Origin: Rhodococcoides kyotonense
GTDB lineage: Bacteria; Actinomycetota; Actinomycetes; Mycobacteriales; Mycobacteriaceae
Length of the DNA: 32,055 bases
Direction: 5' to 3'
NCBI RefSeq assembly: GCF_001645385.1
Contig: NZ_LVHI01000004.1
Coordinates: forward strand, 76,961 to 109,015
Below the pieces are notes generated by a model. The model searched no databases and was not told the origin of the DNA. It saw only the letters and a program-made list of their open reading frames with translations. Position 1 is the first letter of the stretch; every line of letters begins with the position of its first letter. Position numbers and translations under genes: made by a program. Below, piece after piece: positions 24,494 to 32,055 of this stretch.

Positions 24494-25972
24494 ATGGCCA
24501 CCCGGGTACTCAACGCAACGTCATTGGCGCGCGATCTAGGTCGATGGCGCACGGACACGGACGGGGCGCCCGGACGGCGACGCACCTCGCGTCCCACCTA
24601 CCGTGCCCTCGCCGACGGCATTCGACTGCTTGTGCACGACGGCCGTATCCCACTCGGAGTCGGCCTTCCGAGTGAGCGGGATCTGTCGGCGGCACTCGAC
24701 CTCAGTCGCACGACCATCACGTCGTCGTACGCGGTCCTGCGTGAAGAGGGCTATCTCGTCAGCAAGCAGGGCGCGCGCAGCACGGTCACGCTGCCTGACA
24801 TGGCGCGGCCGAACGGACTTCTGCTGCAGACCAGGGAAGTGGCCGGGCCGGTCGTGGACATGAGTCATGCAGCGATGTCGGCGCCGACGGAGGCGATGAC
24901 CGACGCGTACGCCTCTGCGCTGCAAGCGCTTCCGACGTACCTGTCGACGCACGGCATGGAGCCGATCGGGCTCGCGGTTCTGCGCGAATCGATCGCGCGT
25001 CGGTTCGTCGAACGAGGATTGCCGACGACGGCGGACCAGATCATGGTGACTTCCGGTGCGCAGCAAGCAGTTCGGCTGTTGCTCGGAACGCTGACCGCTC
25101 CCGGTGACCGCGTGCTGATCGATCATCCGACGTATCCCAATGCGGTGGAGGCGGTGCGACGCGTCGGCGCCCGGGCGGTCCCGGTGCCGATCGGACCCGA
25201 CGGTGACGGCTGGGACCTCGATGGAGTACGCAGCGCCGCACGGCAAACCGCGTCGAAAGTCGCGTACATGATTCCCGACTTCCACAATCCGACAGGTCGG
25301 GTCATGAGTTCGGAGAGTCGCGCGGAACTCGCCCGGATCGCGCGTGAGGTGTCGATGACGCTCATCGTCGACGAGACGATGGTCGACCTGTGGCTCGACG
25401 CACCGCCGCCGCCTCCGGTCGCGTCGTTCGGCCGGGTGTCCGGCACGGACATCGTGACGATCGGGTCGGCGTCGAAGTCGTACTGGGGTGGACTGCGGAT
25501 CGGATGGATCCGGGCGCACCCGTCGTTGATCAGCCGTCTTGCCGGCTCACGTGCCGCGCACGACCTCGGCACGTCCATCATGGATCAACTCGCCGCCGGG
25601 ATTCTGCTCGACGACGCGGACAGCATCCTCGAGGTACGACGCGACCAGTTGCGTGAGCGTCGGGAAGCGCTGGAAATTGCTCTGGCCGAACATCTTCCGG
25701 ACTGGCGCTACCGTCGGTCCACCGGTGGGATGTCGCTGTGGCTCGAACTGCCGACGCCGGTGTCCAGTGCACTGGCGGCGACGGCGCCGTCGTTCGGTGC
25801 GGTGCTGGCCGCGGGCCCGCGTTTCGGTGTCGAGGGCGCGTTCGAGCGGTTCATCCGCTTGCCGTACACCCGCGAACCGGTGGAGCTGGCGGCCGCGGTG
25901 AGCGCGACCGCCGGCGCCTACCGTGCGCTCGCCCCGAACACGGACGCGCGCGAACCGGCTCTCGTCTTCTGA
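24494..25972 (+). CDS. MocR-type regulator (GntR domain + aminotransferase domain)
   Basis: A 492-residue protein with an N-terminal winged helix (about residues 34-100: YRALADGIRLLVHDGRIPLG, LPSERDLSAALDLSRTTI) and a C-terminal fold-type I aminotransferase domain. The PLP-binding lysine is K328 in TIGSASKSYWGGLRIGWI, with DFHNPTGRVMS and DETMVDLW around the cofactor site, so PLP binding should be intact. Such regulators respond to amino compounds, pyridoxal phosphate or polyamines; the target is unknown. The ATG at 24494 has a weak ribosome binding site. Divergent from ogt. The stop codon is the first base of palindrome copy 3. Confidence 0.92.
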   Translation: MATRVLNATSLARDLGRWRTDTDGAPGRRRTSRPTYRALADGIRLLVHDGRIPLGVGLPSERDLSAALDLSRTTITSSYAVLREEGYLVSKQGARSTVTLPDMARPNGLLLQTREVAGPVVDMSHAAMSAPTEAMTDAYASALQALPTYLSTHGMEPIGLAVLRESIARRFVERGLPTTADQIMVTSGAQQAVRLLLGTLTAPGDRVLIDHPTYPNAVEAVRRVGARAVPVPIGPDGDGWDLDGVRSAARQTASKVAYMIPDFHNPTGRVMSSESRAELARIAREVSMTLIVDETMVDLWLDAPPPPPVASFGRVSGTDIVTIGSASKSYWGGLRIGWIRAHPSLISRLAGSRAAHDLGTSIMDQLAAGILLDDADSILEVRRDQLRERREALEIALAEHLPDWRYRRSTGGMSLWLELPTPVSSALAATAPSFGAVLAAGPRFGVEGAFERFIRLPYTREPVELAAAVSATAGAYRALAPNTDAREPALVF

Positions 25973-26015
25973 CGTGCGCGCGAATGTATAGCCCGCTGTA
26001 CATTCGCGCGCACGT
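25972..26015. repeat. Dispersed palindrome, copy 3 (AGCCCGCT core)
   Basis: GTGCGCGCGAATGTAT pairs with GTACATTCGCGCGCAC, with one G-U wobble, around AGCCCGCT. AC and GT extend it to 20 bp with a CCCG loop. It fills the space between the convergent MocR and racemase genes and is almost identical to copy 1, 25.7 kb away. Confidence 0.85.
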
Positions 26016-26020
26016 GTGCG

Positions 26021-27109
26021 TCAGCGCCAGACGCTGTCCGCATCCGTTGCCACCGATGGCGGCGGCGTCGGAATCCCATTGGGAGTGCGGGAGAATCGCG
26101 GTGCAGGCCGGTGCTGGGTGACGCCGTCGACCTCGATGAGCGTTTCCCGTGCCTTAAGGTGCGGCTGCTCGGACGCCTCGCCGAAGGTCAGGATCGGGGA
26201 GACGCACGCGTCCGTGCCGTCGAAGATCGCCGCCCACTCGTCGCGAGTCTTGGACTTGAACGTGGCGGTGAAGATTTCACGCATCTCGGGCCAGCGTGCA
26301 CGGTCGCCCTGGCCGGGTGTCGTGGCCGGATCGAGTTGGAGAATTCGTAGCAGTTCGGCGAAGAACTGTGGCTCGAGCGCGCCGACGGCCATGTGCTTGC
26401 CGTCGGCGGTCTCGTAGGTGTCGTAGTAGGGCCAGCCGGTGTCGAGCATGTTGACGCCGCGCTCGTCGGACCAGGCGCCCACGCCTCGCATGCCCCAGAT
26501 CATGTGCGAGAGTGCGGCAGTGCCGTCGACCATCGCGGCGTCGACGACCTGGCCTTCGCCGGACGTCTGACGTTCGAACAGTGCAGCGAGAATGCCGAAG
26601 ACGAGGAACATCGATCCGCCGCCGAAGTCGCCGACCATGTTCAGCGGCGGCACGGGGCGTTCACCCTGACGGCCGATGGCGTGCAGGACGCCGGTGACGG
26701 AGATGTAGTTGATGTCGTGGCCGGCGGACGACGCCCACGGGCCGTCCTGGCCCCATCCGGTCATACGTCCGTAGACCAGGCGCGGATTACGTTCCAGAGC
26801 GACGTCCGGGCCGAGGCCCAACCGTTCCGTCACCCCGGGGCGGAAACCTTCGATGAGCACGTCCGCGCGTTCGATGAGCCCGAGAACCTTCTCGATGTCG
26901 GCGGGGTCCTTGAGGTTCGCCTCGACGAGAGTGCGACTACGCAACTGCTGGTCGTGCTCGGCGATCTGTCCGCCGCGCTGCACGCGCACGACGTCGGCGC
27001 CCAGGTCTGCGAGCAGAAGCGCAGCGTGGGGGCCAGGGCCGATGCCGGCGAGTTCGACGACACGAAGCCCCGTCAGGGGGCCGTTCTTGGATGAATCCTT
27101 GTTCGACAC
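26021..27109 (-). CDS. mcr: Alpha-methylacyl-CoA racemase (CaiB/BaiF CoA-transferase family III)
   Basis: A 362-residue protein that aligns end to end with mycobacterial MCR. The family opens with [20 protein letters not shown], and catalytic His131 ([10 protein letters not shown]) and Asp161 (NMVGDFGGG) are intact. The Glu in [12 protein letters not shown] is also conserved. The enzyme epimerises (2R)- and (2S)-methylacyl-CoA, which branched-chain and sterol side-chain degradation requires. The GTG at 27109 has GAGG upstream. It is divergent from purT with 74 bases between. Confidence 0.92.
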   Translation of the reverse strand: MSNKDSSKNGPLTGLRVVELAGIGPGPHAALLLADLGADVVRVQRGGQIAEHDQQLRSRTLVEANLKDPADIEKVLGLIERADVLIEGFRPGVTERLGLGPDVALERNPRLVYGRMTGWGQDGPWASSAGHDINYISVTGVLHAIGRQGERPVPPLNMVGDFGGGSMFLVFGILAALFERQTSGEGQVVDAAMVDGTAALSHMIWGMRGVGAWSDERGVNMLDTGWPYYDTYETADGKHMAVGALEPQFFAELLRILQLDPATTPGQGDRARWPEMREIFTATFKSKTRDEWAAIFDGTDACVSPILTFGEASEQPHLKARETLIEVDGVTQHRPAPRFSRTPNGIPTPPPSVATDADSVWR

Positions 27110-27183
27110 GCATCCTCGTTCCAGAGCAGGGGAGCAGGGTGAATCGAGGTTAACTTATGATTGGACGTCAAAGCGATAGCGGC

Positions 27184-28398
27184 ATGGATAATGAGCGGGT
27201 GAGCGAACGCGACGTGCCTGCCCGTATCGGAACCCCCCTTACCCCCGGCGCTACCCGGGTGATGCTGCTGGGATCGGGTGAACTCGGCAAGGAAGTGATC
27301 ATCGCGTTCCAGCGCTTGGGCGTCGAGGTGATTGCCGTCGACCGCTACGACAACGCGCCGGGCCACCAGGTCGCGCATCACGCGTTCACGATCGACATGA
27401 GCGACGGAGAAGAGCTCGAGAAGCTGATCGACGCGCAACAGCCCGATTTCGTCGTGCCGGAGATCGAGGCGATCGCTACCGACGCCCTCGCCGAGGTCGA
27501 GCGACGCGGCCGCAGCACCGTCATTCCGACGGCTCGTGCGACGCAGTTGACGATGAACCGTGAGGGCATCCGCCGTCTGGCGGCCGAGGAATTGAACTTG
27601 CCGACGTCGCCGTATGCGTTCGCGGATTCGCTCGCCGAGGTCGAGAGCGCACTCGCGACGATCGGGTTCCCAGCCGTCGTCAAGCCGGTCATGTCGTCGT
27701 CGGGCAAGGGGCAGTCCGTCGTCCGCGGCCCCGAGGACGTCGAAAAGGCGTGGGACTACGCGTTGGCAGGGGGCCGCGTCGACCTCGGTCGGGTGATCGT
27801 CGAAGGATTCGTCGATTTCGATTACGAGATAACGCTTCTCACGGTTCGTTCGGCGTCGGGAACCGACTTCTGTGAGCCGATCGGGCACCTGCAGGAGTCG
27901 GGAGACTACGTCGAGTCGTGGCAGCCGCAGCCGATGAGCGACGCCGCCATCTCCGCAGCGCGCGAGGTCGCGGAAAAGATCACGACGGCCCTCGGCGGCC
28001 GCGGCCTGTTCGGTGTCGAACTGTTCGTCAAGGGTGACGACGTCTTCTTCTCCGAGGTCAGCCCTCGCCCGCACGACACCGGCCTGGTCACACTCCGTAC
28101 GCAACGGTTCTCCGAATTCGAGCTGCACGCTCGGGCGATTCTCGGCCTGCCCGTCGATGTTTCGCTGATTTCTCCGGGTGCGTCCGCGGTGATCTACGGA
28201 GGTGTCGACGCGGAAGGCATCGCCTTCGAGGGCGTCGCCGACGCGTTGGCCGTGCCCGAGACCGATCTTCGGCTGTTCGGCAAGCCCGAGAGCTTCGTGC
28301 GTCGACGCATGGGCGTCGCGGTGTCGACTGCAGGTGACGTCGACACCGCCCGTTCCCGCGCCACCGAGGCCGCGGGCAAGGTTCGACCTGTCAGGTGA
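27184..28398 (+). CDS. purT: Formate-dependent phosphoribosylglycinamide formyltransferase 2
   Basis: A protein of about 404 residues of the ATP-grasp superfamily. It makes formylglycinamide ribonucleotide from GAR, formate and ATP, an alternative to folate-dependent PurN. The opening [20 protein letters not shown] is the PurT pre-ATP-grasp domain, [19 protein letters not shown] is the ATP-grasp glycine-rich loop, and [20 protein letters not shown] followed by PHDTGLVT is the metal-binding end. The exact start is unclear: ATGs at 27157 and 27184 and a GTG at 27199 are all in frame; I prefer 27184. The stop overlaps the next start as GTGA. Confidence 0.93.
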   Translation: MDNERVSERDVPARIGTPLTPGATRVMLLGSGELGKEVIIAFQRLGVEVIAVDRYDNAPGHQVAHHAFTIDMSDGEELEKLIDAQQPDFVVPEIEAIATDALAEVERRGRSTVIPTARATQLTMNREGIRRLAAEELNLPTSPYAFADSLAEVESALATIGFPAVVKPVMSSSGKGQSVVRGPEDVEKAWDYALAGGRVDLGRVIVEGFVDFDYEITLLTVRSASGTDFCEPIGHLQESGDYVESWQPQPMSDAAISAAREVAEKITTALGGRGLFGVELFVKGDDVFFSEVSPRPHDTGLVTLRTQRFSEFELHARAILGLPVDVSLISPGASAVIYGGVDAEGIAFEGVADALAVPETDLRLFGKPESFVRRRMGVAVSTAGDVDTARSRATEAAGKVRPVR

Positions 28399-28871
28399 GC
28401 GCCCTCGGTGAAGTTGTCGTCGGTCTGGCGATTGTCGTCGGGCTGGCCGGGATCGTCGTGCCGATCCTTCCGGGGACGATATTGATCTTCGCCGCGATCG
28501 CGGTGTGGGCGTTCGTGACCGGTGGTTCGGTGGCGTGGACGACGTTCGCGGTCGCGACGCTGTTGCTCGTGGCGAGTGGTGTCGTGAAATACACGTGGCC
28601 GGGTCGCCGGATGCGCGACGCCGGTATCCCGACGCGGTCTCTTATCGTCGGCGGGCTGGTCGGTATCGTCGGGTTCTTCGTCATCCCGGTCGTCGGTCTG
28701 TTCGTCGGCTTCGTCGCGGGAACCTACGTCGCGGAACTGATCCGAATTCGCAGCGGCGCTTGGCAATCCACCGTTCACGCCACGAAGGCGGCAGGCCTGT
28801 CGATTCTCGTCGAACTGTTCGGCGCGCTCGTCGCGAGCGGAGTGTGGCTCGCGGCAGTGCTGTTCACCTGA
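28395..28871 (+). CDS. DUF456 family membrane protein
   Basis: A 158-residue protein with about four hydrophobic segments. [19 protein letters not shown], with its LPG turn, is the defining feature of DUF456, and a second glycine-rich segment [20 protein letters not shown] follows. Function unknown. The GTG at 28395 overlaps the purT stop by four bases, so translation is probably coupled, although nothing in the family points to purine metabolism. The 3' end is six bases from the convergent amidohydrolase. Confidence 0.85.
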   Translation: MSALGEVVVGLAIVVGLAGIVVPILPGTILIFAAIAVWAFVTGGSVAWTTFAVATLLLVASGVVKYTWPGRRMRDAGIPTRSLIVGGLVGIVGFFVIPVVGLFVGFVAGTYVAELIRIRSGAWQSTVHATKAAGLSILVELFGALVASGVWLAAVLFT

Positions 28872-28877
28872 CCGGAA

Positions 28878-29612
28878 CTACTTGACCCGGTACCAGGCTC
28901 GCGCATTGCCGCCGAGGACGGCGGGCAGGTCGCCGCCGACGGCTTCGGCGACGAGGTCGAGGTCCGATTCGCGGAACCGCCGGGGAGCGCGGGCGCCCGG
29001 GAGGTCGGTTCCGAACATCAATGCCGCTGGGTTCACCCGGTGGATCTGCTTCATCGTGTCGACGACGTCCATGTCGACGCGGCCGAATCCCGATGCCTTG
29101 ACGCGCACGCCGCGGTCGACGAGATCGAGAAGGTACGGCAGACCCTGTCTCGACATGCCGAGGTGGTCGACGCTGACGGCGGGCAGTTTCGACAGGATCG
29201 GTTCGAGCGACATCAGCATCGACGCTTCGACGTACAACTCGGCGTGCCAGCCGACGAGATCGTGAGCCCGTCGGGCCTGCGACGTCAGCGTCTGGACGTC
29301 GGTGGCGCCGCGCTTGAGGTTGAGGCGAAGGGCTCGCACGCCAGCCTTGTCGAGGTCGAGGATGTCCTCGTCGGTGGCGTCGGGAGGAAGACTCGCGACG
29401 CCGACCCAGCCGTATCCGAGCGTCTCGAGAGACGAGACGAGGAAGCTCTGATCGGTGCCGTGGAACGACGCACTGATGACGGCACCTCCGGTGATGCCGA
29501 GCCCGTCGGTGTCGCGTTCGTAGTCGGTGATCGTGTACGGCTCTGCCCGTGCGCCCTGATTCTCGAACAGCGGAAACTGCGGATCGAGGATGTAACGGTG
29601 GGCGTCGAACAC
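28878..29612 (-). CDS. Amidohydrolase-2-like TIM-barrel protein with altered HxH motif
   Basis: A 244-residue protein of the COG3618-type lactonase/amidohydrolase group. It opens FDAHRYILDPQFPLFENQG, where the family usually has DAH-x-H, so the second metal-ligand His is Tyr here (codon TAC). The rest is regular: a barrel strand with VSVDHLGMSRQ, and the C-terminal FGTDLPGARAPRRF with the expected Asp. Without the first HxH pair, metal binding may be weak or different; catalysis is uncertain. The GTG at 29612 is used; longer frames from 29741 overlap the divergent gene. It is divergent from the SMP-30 gene. Confidence 0.75.
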   Translation of the reverse strand: MFDAHRYILDPQFPLFENQGARAEPYTITDYERDTDGLGITGGAVISASFHGTDQSFLVSSLETLGYGWVGVASLPPDATDEDILDLDKAGVRALRLNLKRGATDVQTLTSQARRAHDLVGWHAELYVEASMLMSLEPILSKLPAVSVDHLGMSRQGLPYLLDLVDRGVRVKASGFGRVDMDVVDTMKQIHRVNPAALMFGTDLPGARAPRRFRESDLDLVAEAVGGDLPAVLGGNARAWYRVK

Positions 29613-29669
29613 ACCAATAGCATGCCAGCTCGGTAATTCCGACTTCCCGGGGCCTGCAGCGGTGTTTGA

Positions 29670-30548
29670 ATGCGAGTCATGAAACCCGACTTCTCCGTAG
29701 TTCTCGAGGGCTACACCTACTTCGAGTGTCCACGCTGGCACGACGGCCGCATCTGGGTCTCCGACTTCTACAGCGGCCGCGTGCTTTCGGCGAATGCGGA
29801 CGGTTCCGACGCGACCGTCGAAGCCGAGGTTCCGCAGCAGCCGTCGGGACTCGGGTGGCTTCCCGACGGCCGTCTACTGGTCGTGTCCATGAAGGACCAC
29901 ACCATTCTCCGACGGGAGGACGACGGGTCTCTCGTCGTGCATGCCGATCTGTCGTCGTACGTGGATGCGAACCTCAACGACATGCTGGTCGACGACCGCG
30001 GCCGTGCCTACGTCGGCAATTTCGGGTTCGACCTGATGAATCTGGCCCAGCCGTCGACCGCCGATTTGATCCGCGTCGATCCGGACGGGTCGGCACACGT
30101 CGTCGCGAAGGATCTGTATTTCCCGAACGGGATGGCACTGACGCCCGACGGCGAACTGCTGGTCGACGAGACCGTCGGCAACCGGGTGAGTGTGTTCTCG
30201 GTCCACCCGGACGGTTCGCTCGGGGAGCGTCGGGACTGGGCGAAGTTCGCCGAACTTCCCGACATGACGGACATGACGACGGCGCTCGGCCAGCTGGTCG
30301 TCGCCGCGGACGGATGTGCCATCGACACCGACGGATCGTTGTGGGCCGCTGATGCGCTCGGTCAGCGGATCGTGCACATCGAACCAGGGAAGGGCATCGT
30401 CGACCAGCTCGAATTCGACACCGGCGTCTTCGCGTGCGGGTTCGGCGGCGACGATGGACGCACGCTGTTCGTCTGTGCGGCACCCGATTTCAACGAGCAT
30501 CAGCGCAAGGTCGAGACGGAAGGGAAACTCCTCGCGGTGCGCGTGTAG
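29670..30548 (+). CDS. SMP-30/gluconolactonase/LRE family protein
   Basis: A 292-residue six-bladed beta-propeller. The blade-one metal-binding Glu is in YFECPRWHDGRIWVSDFY, later blades show ANLNDMLVDDRGRAYVG (metal-binding Asn), LYFPNGMALTPDGELLV and DGCAIDTDGSLWAAD (metal-binding Asp). These four residues bind a divalent metal in lactonases of this family. The substrate is unknown; as a divergent neighbour of the amidohydrolase-like gene it may act in lactone or sugar-acid turnover (inference). Starts at 29670 and 29679 differ by three residues and neither has a clear ribosome binding site. Confidence 0.88.
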   Translation: MRVMKPDFSVVLEGYTYFECPRWHDGRIWVSDFYSGRVLSANADGSDATVEAEVPQQPSGLGWLPDGRLLVVSMKDHTILRREDDGSLVVHADLSSYVDANLNDMLVDDRGRAYVGNFGFDLMNLAQPSTADLIRVDPDGSAHVVAKDLYFPNGMALTPDGELLVDETVGNRVSVFSVHPDGSLGERRDWAKFAELPDMTDMTTALGQLVVAADGCAIDTDGSLWAADALGQRIVHIEPGKGIVDQLEFDTGVFACGFGGDDGRTLFVCAAPDFNEHQRKVETEGKLLAVRV

Positions 30549-30578
30549 AGCGTCGGGGGCCGCGGGTAGTCGTCTCGT

Positions 30579-31187
30579 ATGACTTCCCATCGAGACACCG
30601 TCGACCAGCTCATGGCCGACAGCACCACCTACGCCGAGGAAGCGGACATCACGCTGCACGACAAGCCGTCACCGCTGTTCGAGCTGCTCGTGTTGTCGCT
30701 GCTGCTCAGTACCCGCATCTCGGCGAGCATCGCGGTGGCGGCGGCGCGTGAGCTGTGGGCATCGGGATACCGAACACCGAAGAAGATGGCCGACGCCGGC
30801 TGGCAGGATCTCGTCGACGCGTTGGGCCGCGGGCACTACAAGCGGTACGACGAAAGCACGGCGACGCGATTGCAGAAGCTCGGCGCGCGCGTCGGCGACG
30901 AGTACGGCGGTGACCTCAGGGGTCTGGCCGAGAAGGCCGACGGCGACGTCGGAACCGCGAAGAAACTGATCCAGGAATTCGAGGGCATCGGCCCGACCGG
31001 GTCGGACATCTTCCTGCGCGAGGTACAGGACGTGTGGCCGTGGGTCGGGCCGTATTTCGACGAGAAGACTCTCGACGAGGCGAAGAAGCTCGGCCTCCCG
31101 ACGGATCGGGACGAACTGGCAGGCCTCGTACCGAAAGGAGAAGCCGCGGCTTTCGCCGCGGCTTTGATCCGGGAGGCGCTTCGCTAG
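30579..31187 (+). CDS. HhH-containing endonuclease III-like protein lacking the catalytic Lys
   Basis: A 202-residue all-helical protein related to the HhH-GPD DNA glycosylase fold: FELLVLSLLLSTRISASIAVAAAREL (read as FELLVLSLLLSTRISAS and AVAAAREL) matches the helix that in endonuclease III opens the fold, and FEGIGPTGSDIFLREV at 135-149 is the helix-hairpin-helix. In Nth the hairpin has LPGVGRKTA with the catalytic Lys; here the Lys position is not Lys. There is no C-terminal iron-sulfur cysteine cluster. It may bind DNA without lyase activity. The ATG at 30579 lies 30 bases after the SMP-30 stop. A strong hairpin sits in its last codons. Confidence 0.75.
   Translation: MTSHRDTVDQLMADSTTYAEEADITLHDKPSPLFELLVLSLLLSTRISASIAVAAARELWASGYRTPKKMADAGWQDLVDALGRGHYKRYDESTATRLQKLGARVGDEYGGDLRGLAEKADGDVGTAKKLIQEFEGIGPTGSDIFLREVQDVWPWVGPYFDEKTLDEAKKLGLPTDRDELAGLVPKGEAAAFAAALIREALR
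31141..31165 (+). terminator. Hairpin inside the 3' end of the HhH gene
   Basis: AAGCCGCGGC and GCCGCGGCTT form a perfect 10-bp stem around TTTC, followed by T. It lies in frame in the HhH gene, encoding GEAAAFAAAL, 20 bases before the stop, and has the A-stem-T form of an intrinsic terminator. Confidence 0.55.
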
Positions 31188-31195
31188 CGCTCAGC

Positions 31196-31243
31196 GCATG
31201 TGCACGAAAATACGTAGCGGGCTATGTATTTTCGTGCACGTGC
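31196..31243. repeat. Dispersed palindrome, copy 4 (reverse orientation)
   Basis: GCATGTGCACGAAAATACGT pairs with ATGTATTTTCGTGCACGTGC, with two G-U wobbles, around AGCGGGCT, the complement of AGCCCGCT. It lies between the convergent HhH and fprA genes. The outer stem is again different from copies 1-3. Confidence 0.85.
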
Positions 31244-31245
31244 GG

Positions 31246-32055
31246 TCACGCCTTGTCGGGTTCGGAGGCTTTCAGCATGTCGTGACGCTCGACGACTTTG
31301 ACGCGTTCGCGGCCTTCGGGTTCGCCGAGGGAGCGTTCGTGGGCGTCGAGGCGGTACCAGCCGTCCCAGGTGGTGAAGGGGACCTGCTTGCTTTCGAGGA
31401 AGTCGATGACGGCCTGCTCGGTGGGCTCGGTGGCGCCGTCGAAGTTCGGTGCGTCTTCGAGTAGGCAGGCGACGGTTTCGTTGGCGTCGCCTTTGGTGTG
31501 GCCGATGAGGCCGACGGGTCCGCGTTTGATCCAGCCGGTGACGTAGGTGGCGGGCACGTGTGCGCCGTTGTCCTGGACGCGACCGGCTTCGTTGGGGATG
31601 GTGCCGGCTTGTTCGTCGAAGGGCAGGGCCTTGATGTTCTGGGAGAGGTAGCCGACGGCACGGTAGACCGCTTGGACGTCCCATTGGTTGTATTTTCCGG
31701 TGCCGCGGACGTTGCCGGTGCCGTCGAGTTCGGTGCGTTCGGTGCGCAGGCCGACGACTTTGCCGTTGTCGCCGAGGATTTCGGTGGGGGATTCGAAGAA
31801 GTGCAGGAACAGTTTGTGGGGGCGGTCGCCGACGTCGCGGATGGCCCAGTCCTGCAGGGTGTTGGCGACCATGTCGACCTGTTTGGAGCCGCGGCGTAGG
31901 CCGACGACTTTGCCGTTGTCGCCGAGGATTTCGGTGGGGGATTCGAAGAAGTGCAGGAACAGTTTGTGGGGGCGGTCGCCGACGTCGCGGATGGCCCAGT
32001 CCTGCAGGGTGTTGGCGACCATGTCGACCTGTTTGGAGCCGCGGCGTGCGGCTTC
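31246..32055 (-). CDS. fprA: FprA-type ferredoxin/adrenodoxin reductase, C-terminal part (cut by window edge)
   Basis: Frame open from the right edge to the stop at 31246, 269 residues. The NADP/FAD-binding end of the family is clear: FFESPTEILG, YRAVGYLSQNIKALPFDEQA, GTIPNEAGRV and TGWIKRGPVGLIGHTKGDA, which is close to mycobacterial FprA. The role is electron transfer from NADPH to ferredoxin. A 50-residue segment occurs twice in tandem at 31748-32047 because of a 150-base duplication; the family has it once. No start is in the window. It faces the HhH gene across palindrome copy 4. Confidence 0.93.
   Translation of the reverse strand, partial: EAARRGSKQVDMVANTLQDWAIRDVGDRPHKLFLHFFESPTEILGDNGKVVGLRRGSKQVDMVANTLQDWAIRDVGDRPHKLFLHFFESPTEILGDNGKVVGLRTERTELDGTGNVRGTGKYNQWDVQAVYRAVGYLSQNIKALPFDEQAGTIPNEAGRVQDNGAHVPATYVTGWIKRGPVGLIGHTKGDANETVACLLEDAPNFDGATEPTEQAVIDFLESKQVPFTTWDGWYRLDAHERSLGEPEGRERVKVVERHDMLKASEPDKA
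31748..32047. repeat. 150-bp exact in-frame tandem duplication
   Basis: Bases 31748-31897 and 31898-32047 are identical copies of 150 bases inside fprA. Copy 2 ends 8 bases from the right edge, where the reading continues into GCGGCTTC. Being divisible by three, it inserts 50 residues without breaking the frame. The position at the edge leaves assembly error as a serious explanation. Confidence 0.9.

Overview
The window is GC-rich, gene-dense actinobacterial chromosome, most likely a mycolate-containing member of the Mycobacteriales close to Rhodococcus (inference). Supporting signs are an LGFP-repeat protein, an Rv1733c-type membrane protein, a CaiB-type methylacyl-CoA racemase, a mycobacterial-type class II aldolase, and gene order around fba and purA that matches Mycobacterium tuberculosis Rv0357c-Rv0365c from memory. 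I see no tRNA, rRNA, CRISPR array, insertion sequence or integrase.

Layout. Bases 1-224 hold the N-terminal end of an FprA-type ferredoxin reductase on the minus strand. Next come a marR-MFS efflux pair (324-2020), an Rv1733c-like membrane protein, a YhhN protein, a small membrane protein and a short-chain dehydrogenase. Bases 4915-8150 are a same-strand run: lipoprotein, SPOUT RNA methyltransferase, GH76 mannanase homologue and trans-aconitate methyltransferase. Bases 8152-18520 are the conserved fba-purA neighbourhood: two tandem DedA genes, fba, an Rv0361-like gene, DUF3151, M50 protease, an Rv0358-like gene and purA. A FUSC exporter, a CDF metal transporter, an FMN-binding split-barrel protein and a WYL regulator sit inside it.

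The accessory highlight is 18521-23785. After the purA terminator and a 361-base regulatory stretch with an A/T-rich patch comes a compact cluster of SipW type (TasA-like surface protein export). It has three small proteins with alternate-type signal peptides, an ER/SipW-type signal peptidase, an exported accessory protein, and a 504-residue protein that joins a second SipW-type peptidase to an internal signal-like segment and a secreted region with a Thr/Pro linker. A two-repeat LGFP protein follows. The genes overlap or nearly touch, suggesting one translationally coupled unit that could secrete, process and anchor a surface fibre or coat (inference).

Bases 23913-31187 hold ogt, a MocR regulator, a methylacyl-CoA racemase, purT-DUF456, a divergent amidohydrolase/SMP-30 pair and an HhH protein. 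The right edge holds the C-terminal part of an FprA-type reductase with a 150-base in-frame tandem duplication that stops 8 bases from the edge, so an assembly artefact is possible there. Four palindromes with different outer stems but the same AGCCCGCT core sit at gene ends across the window and form a dispersed repeat family.
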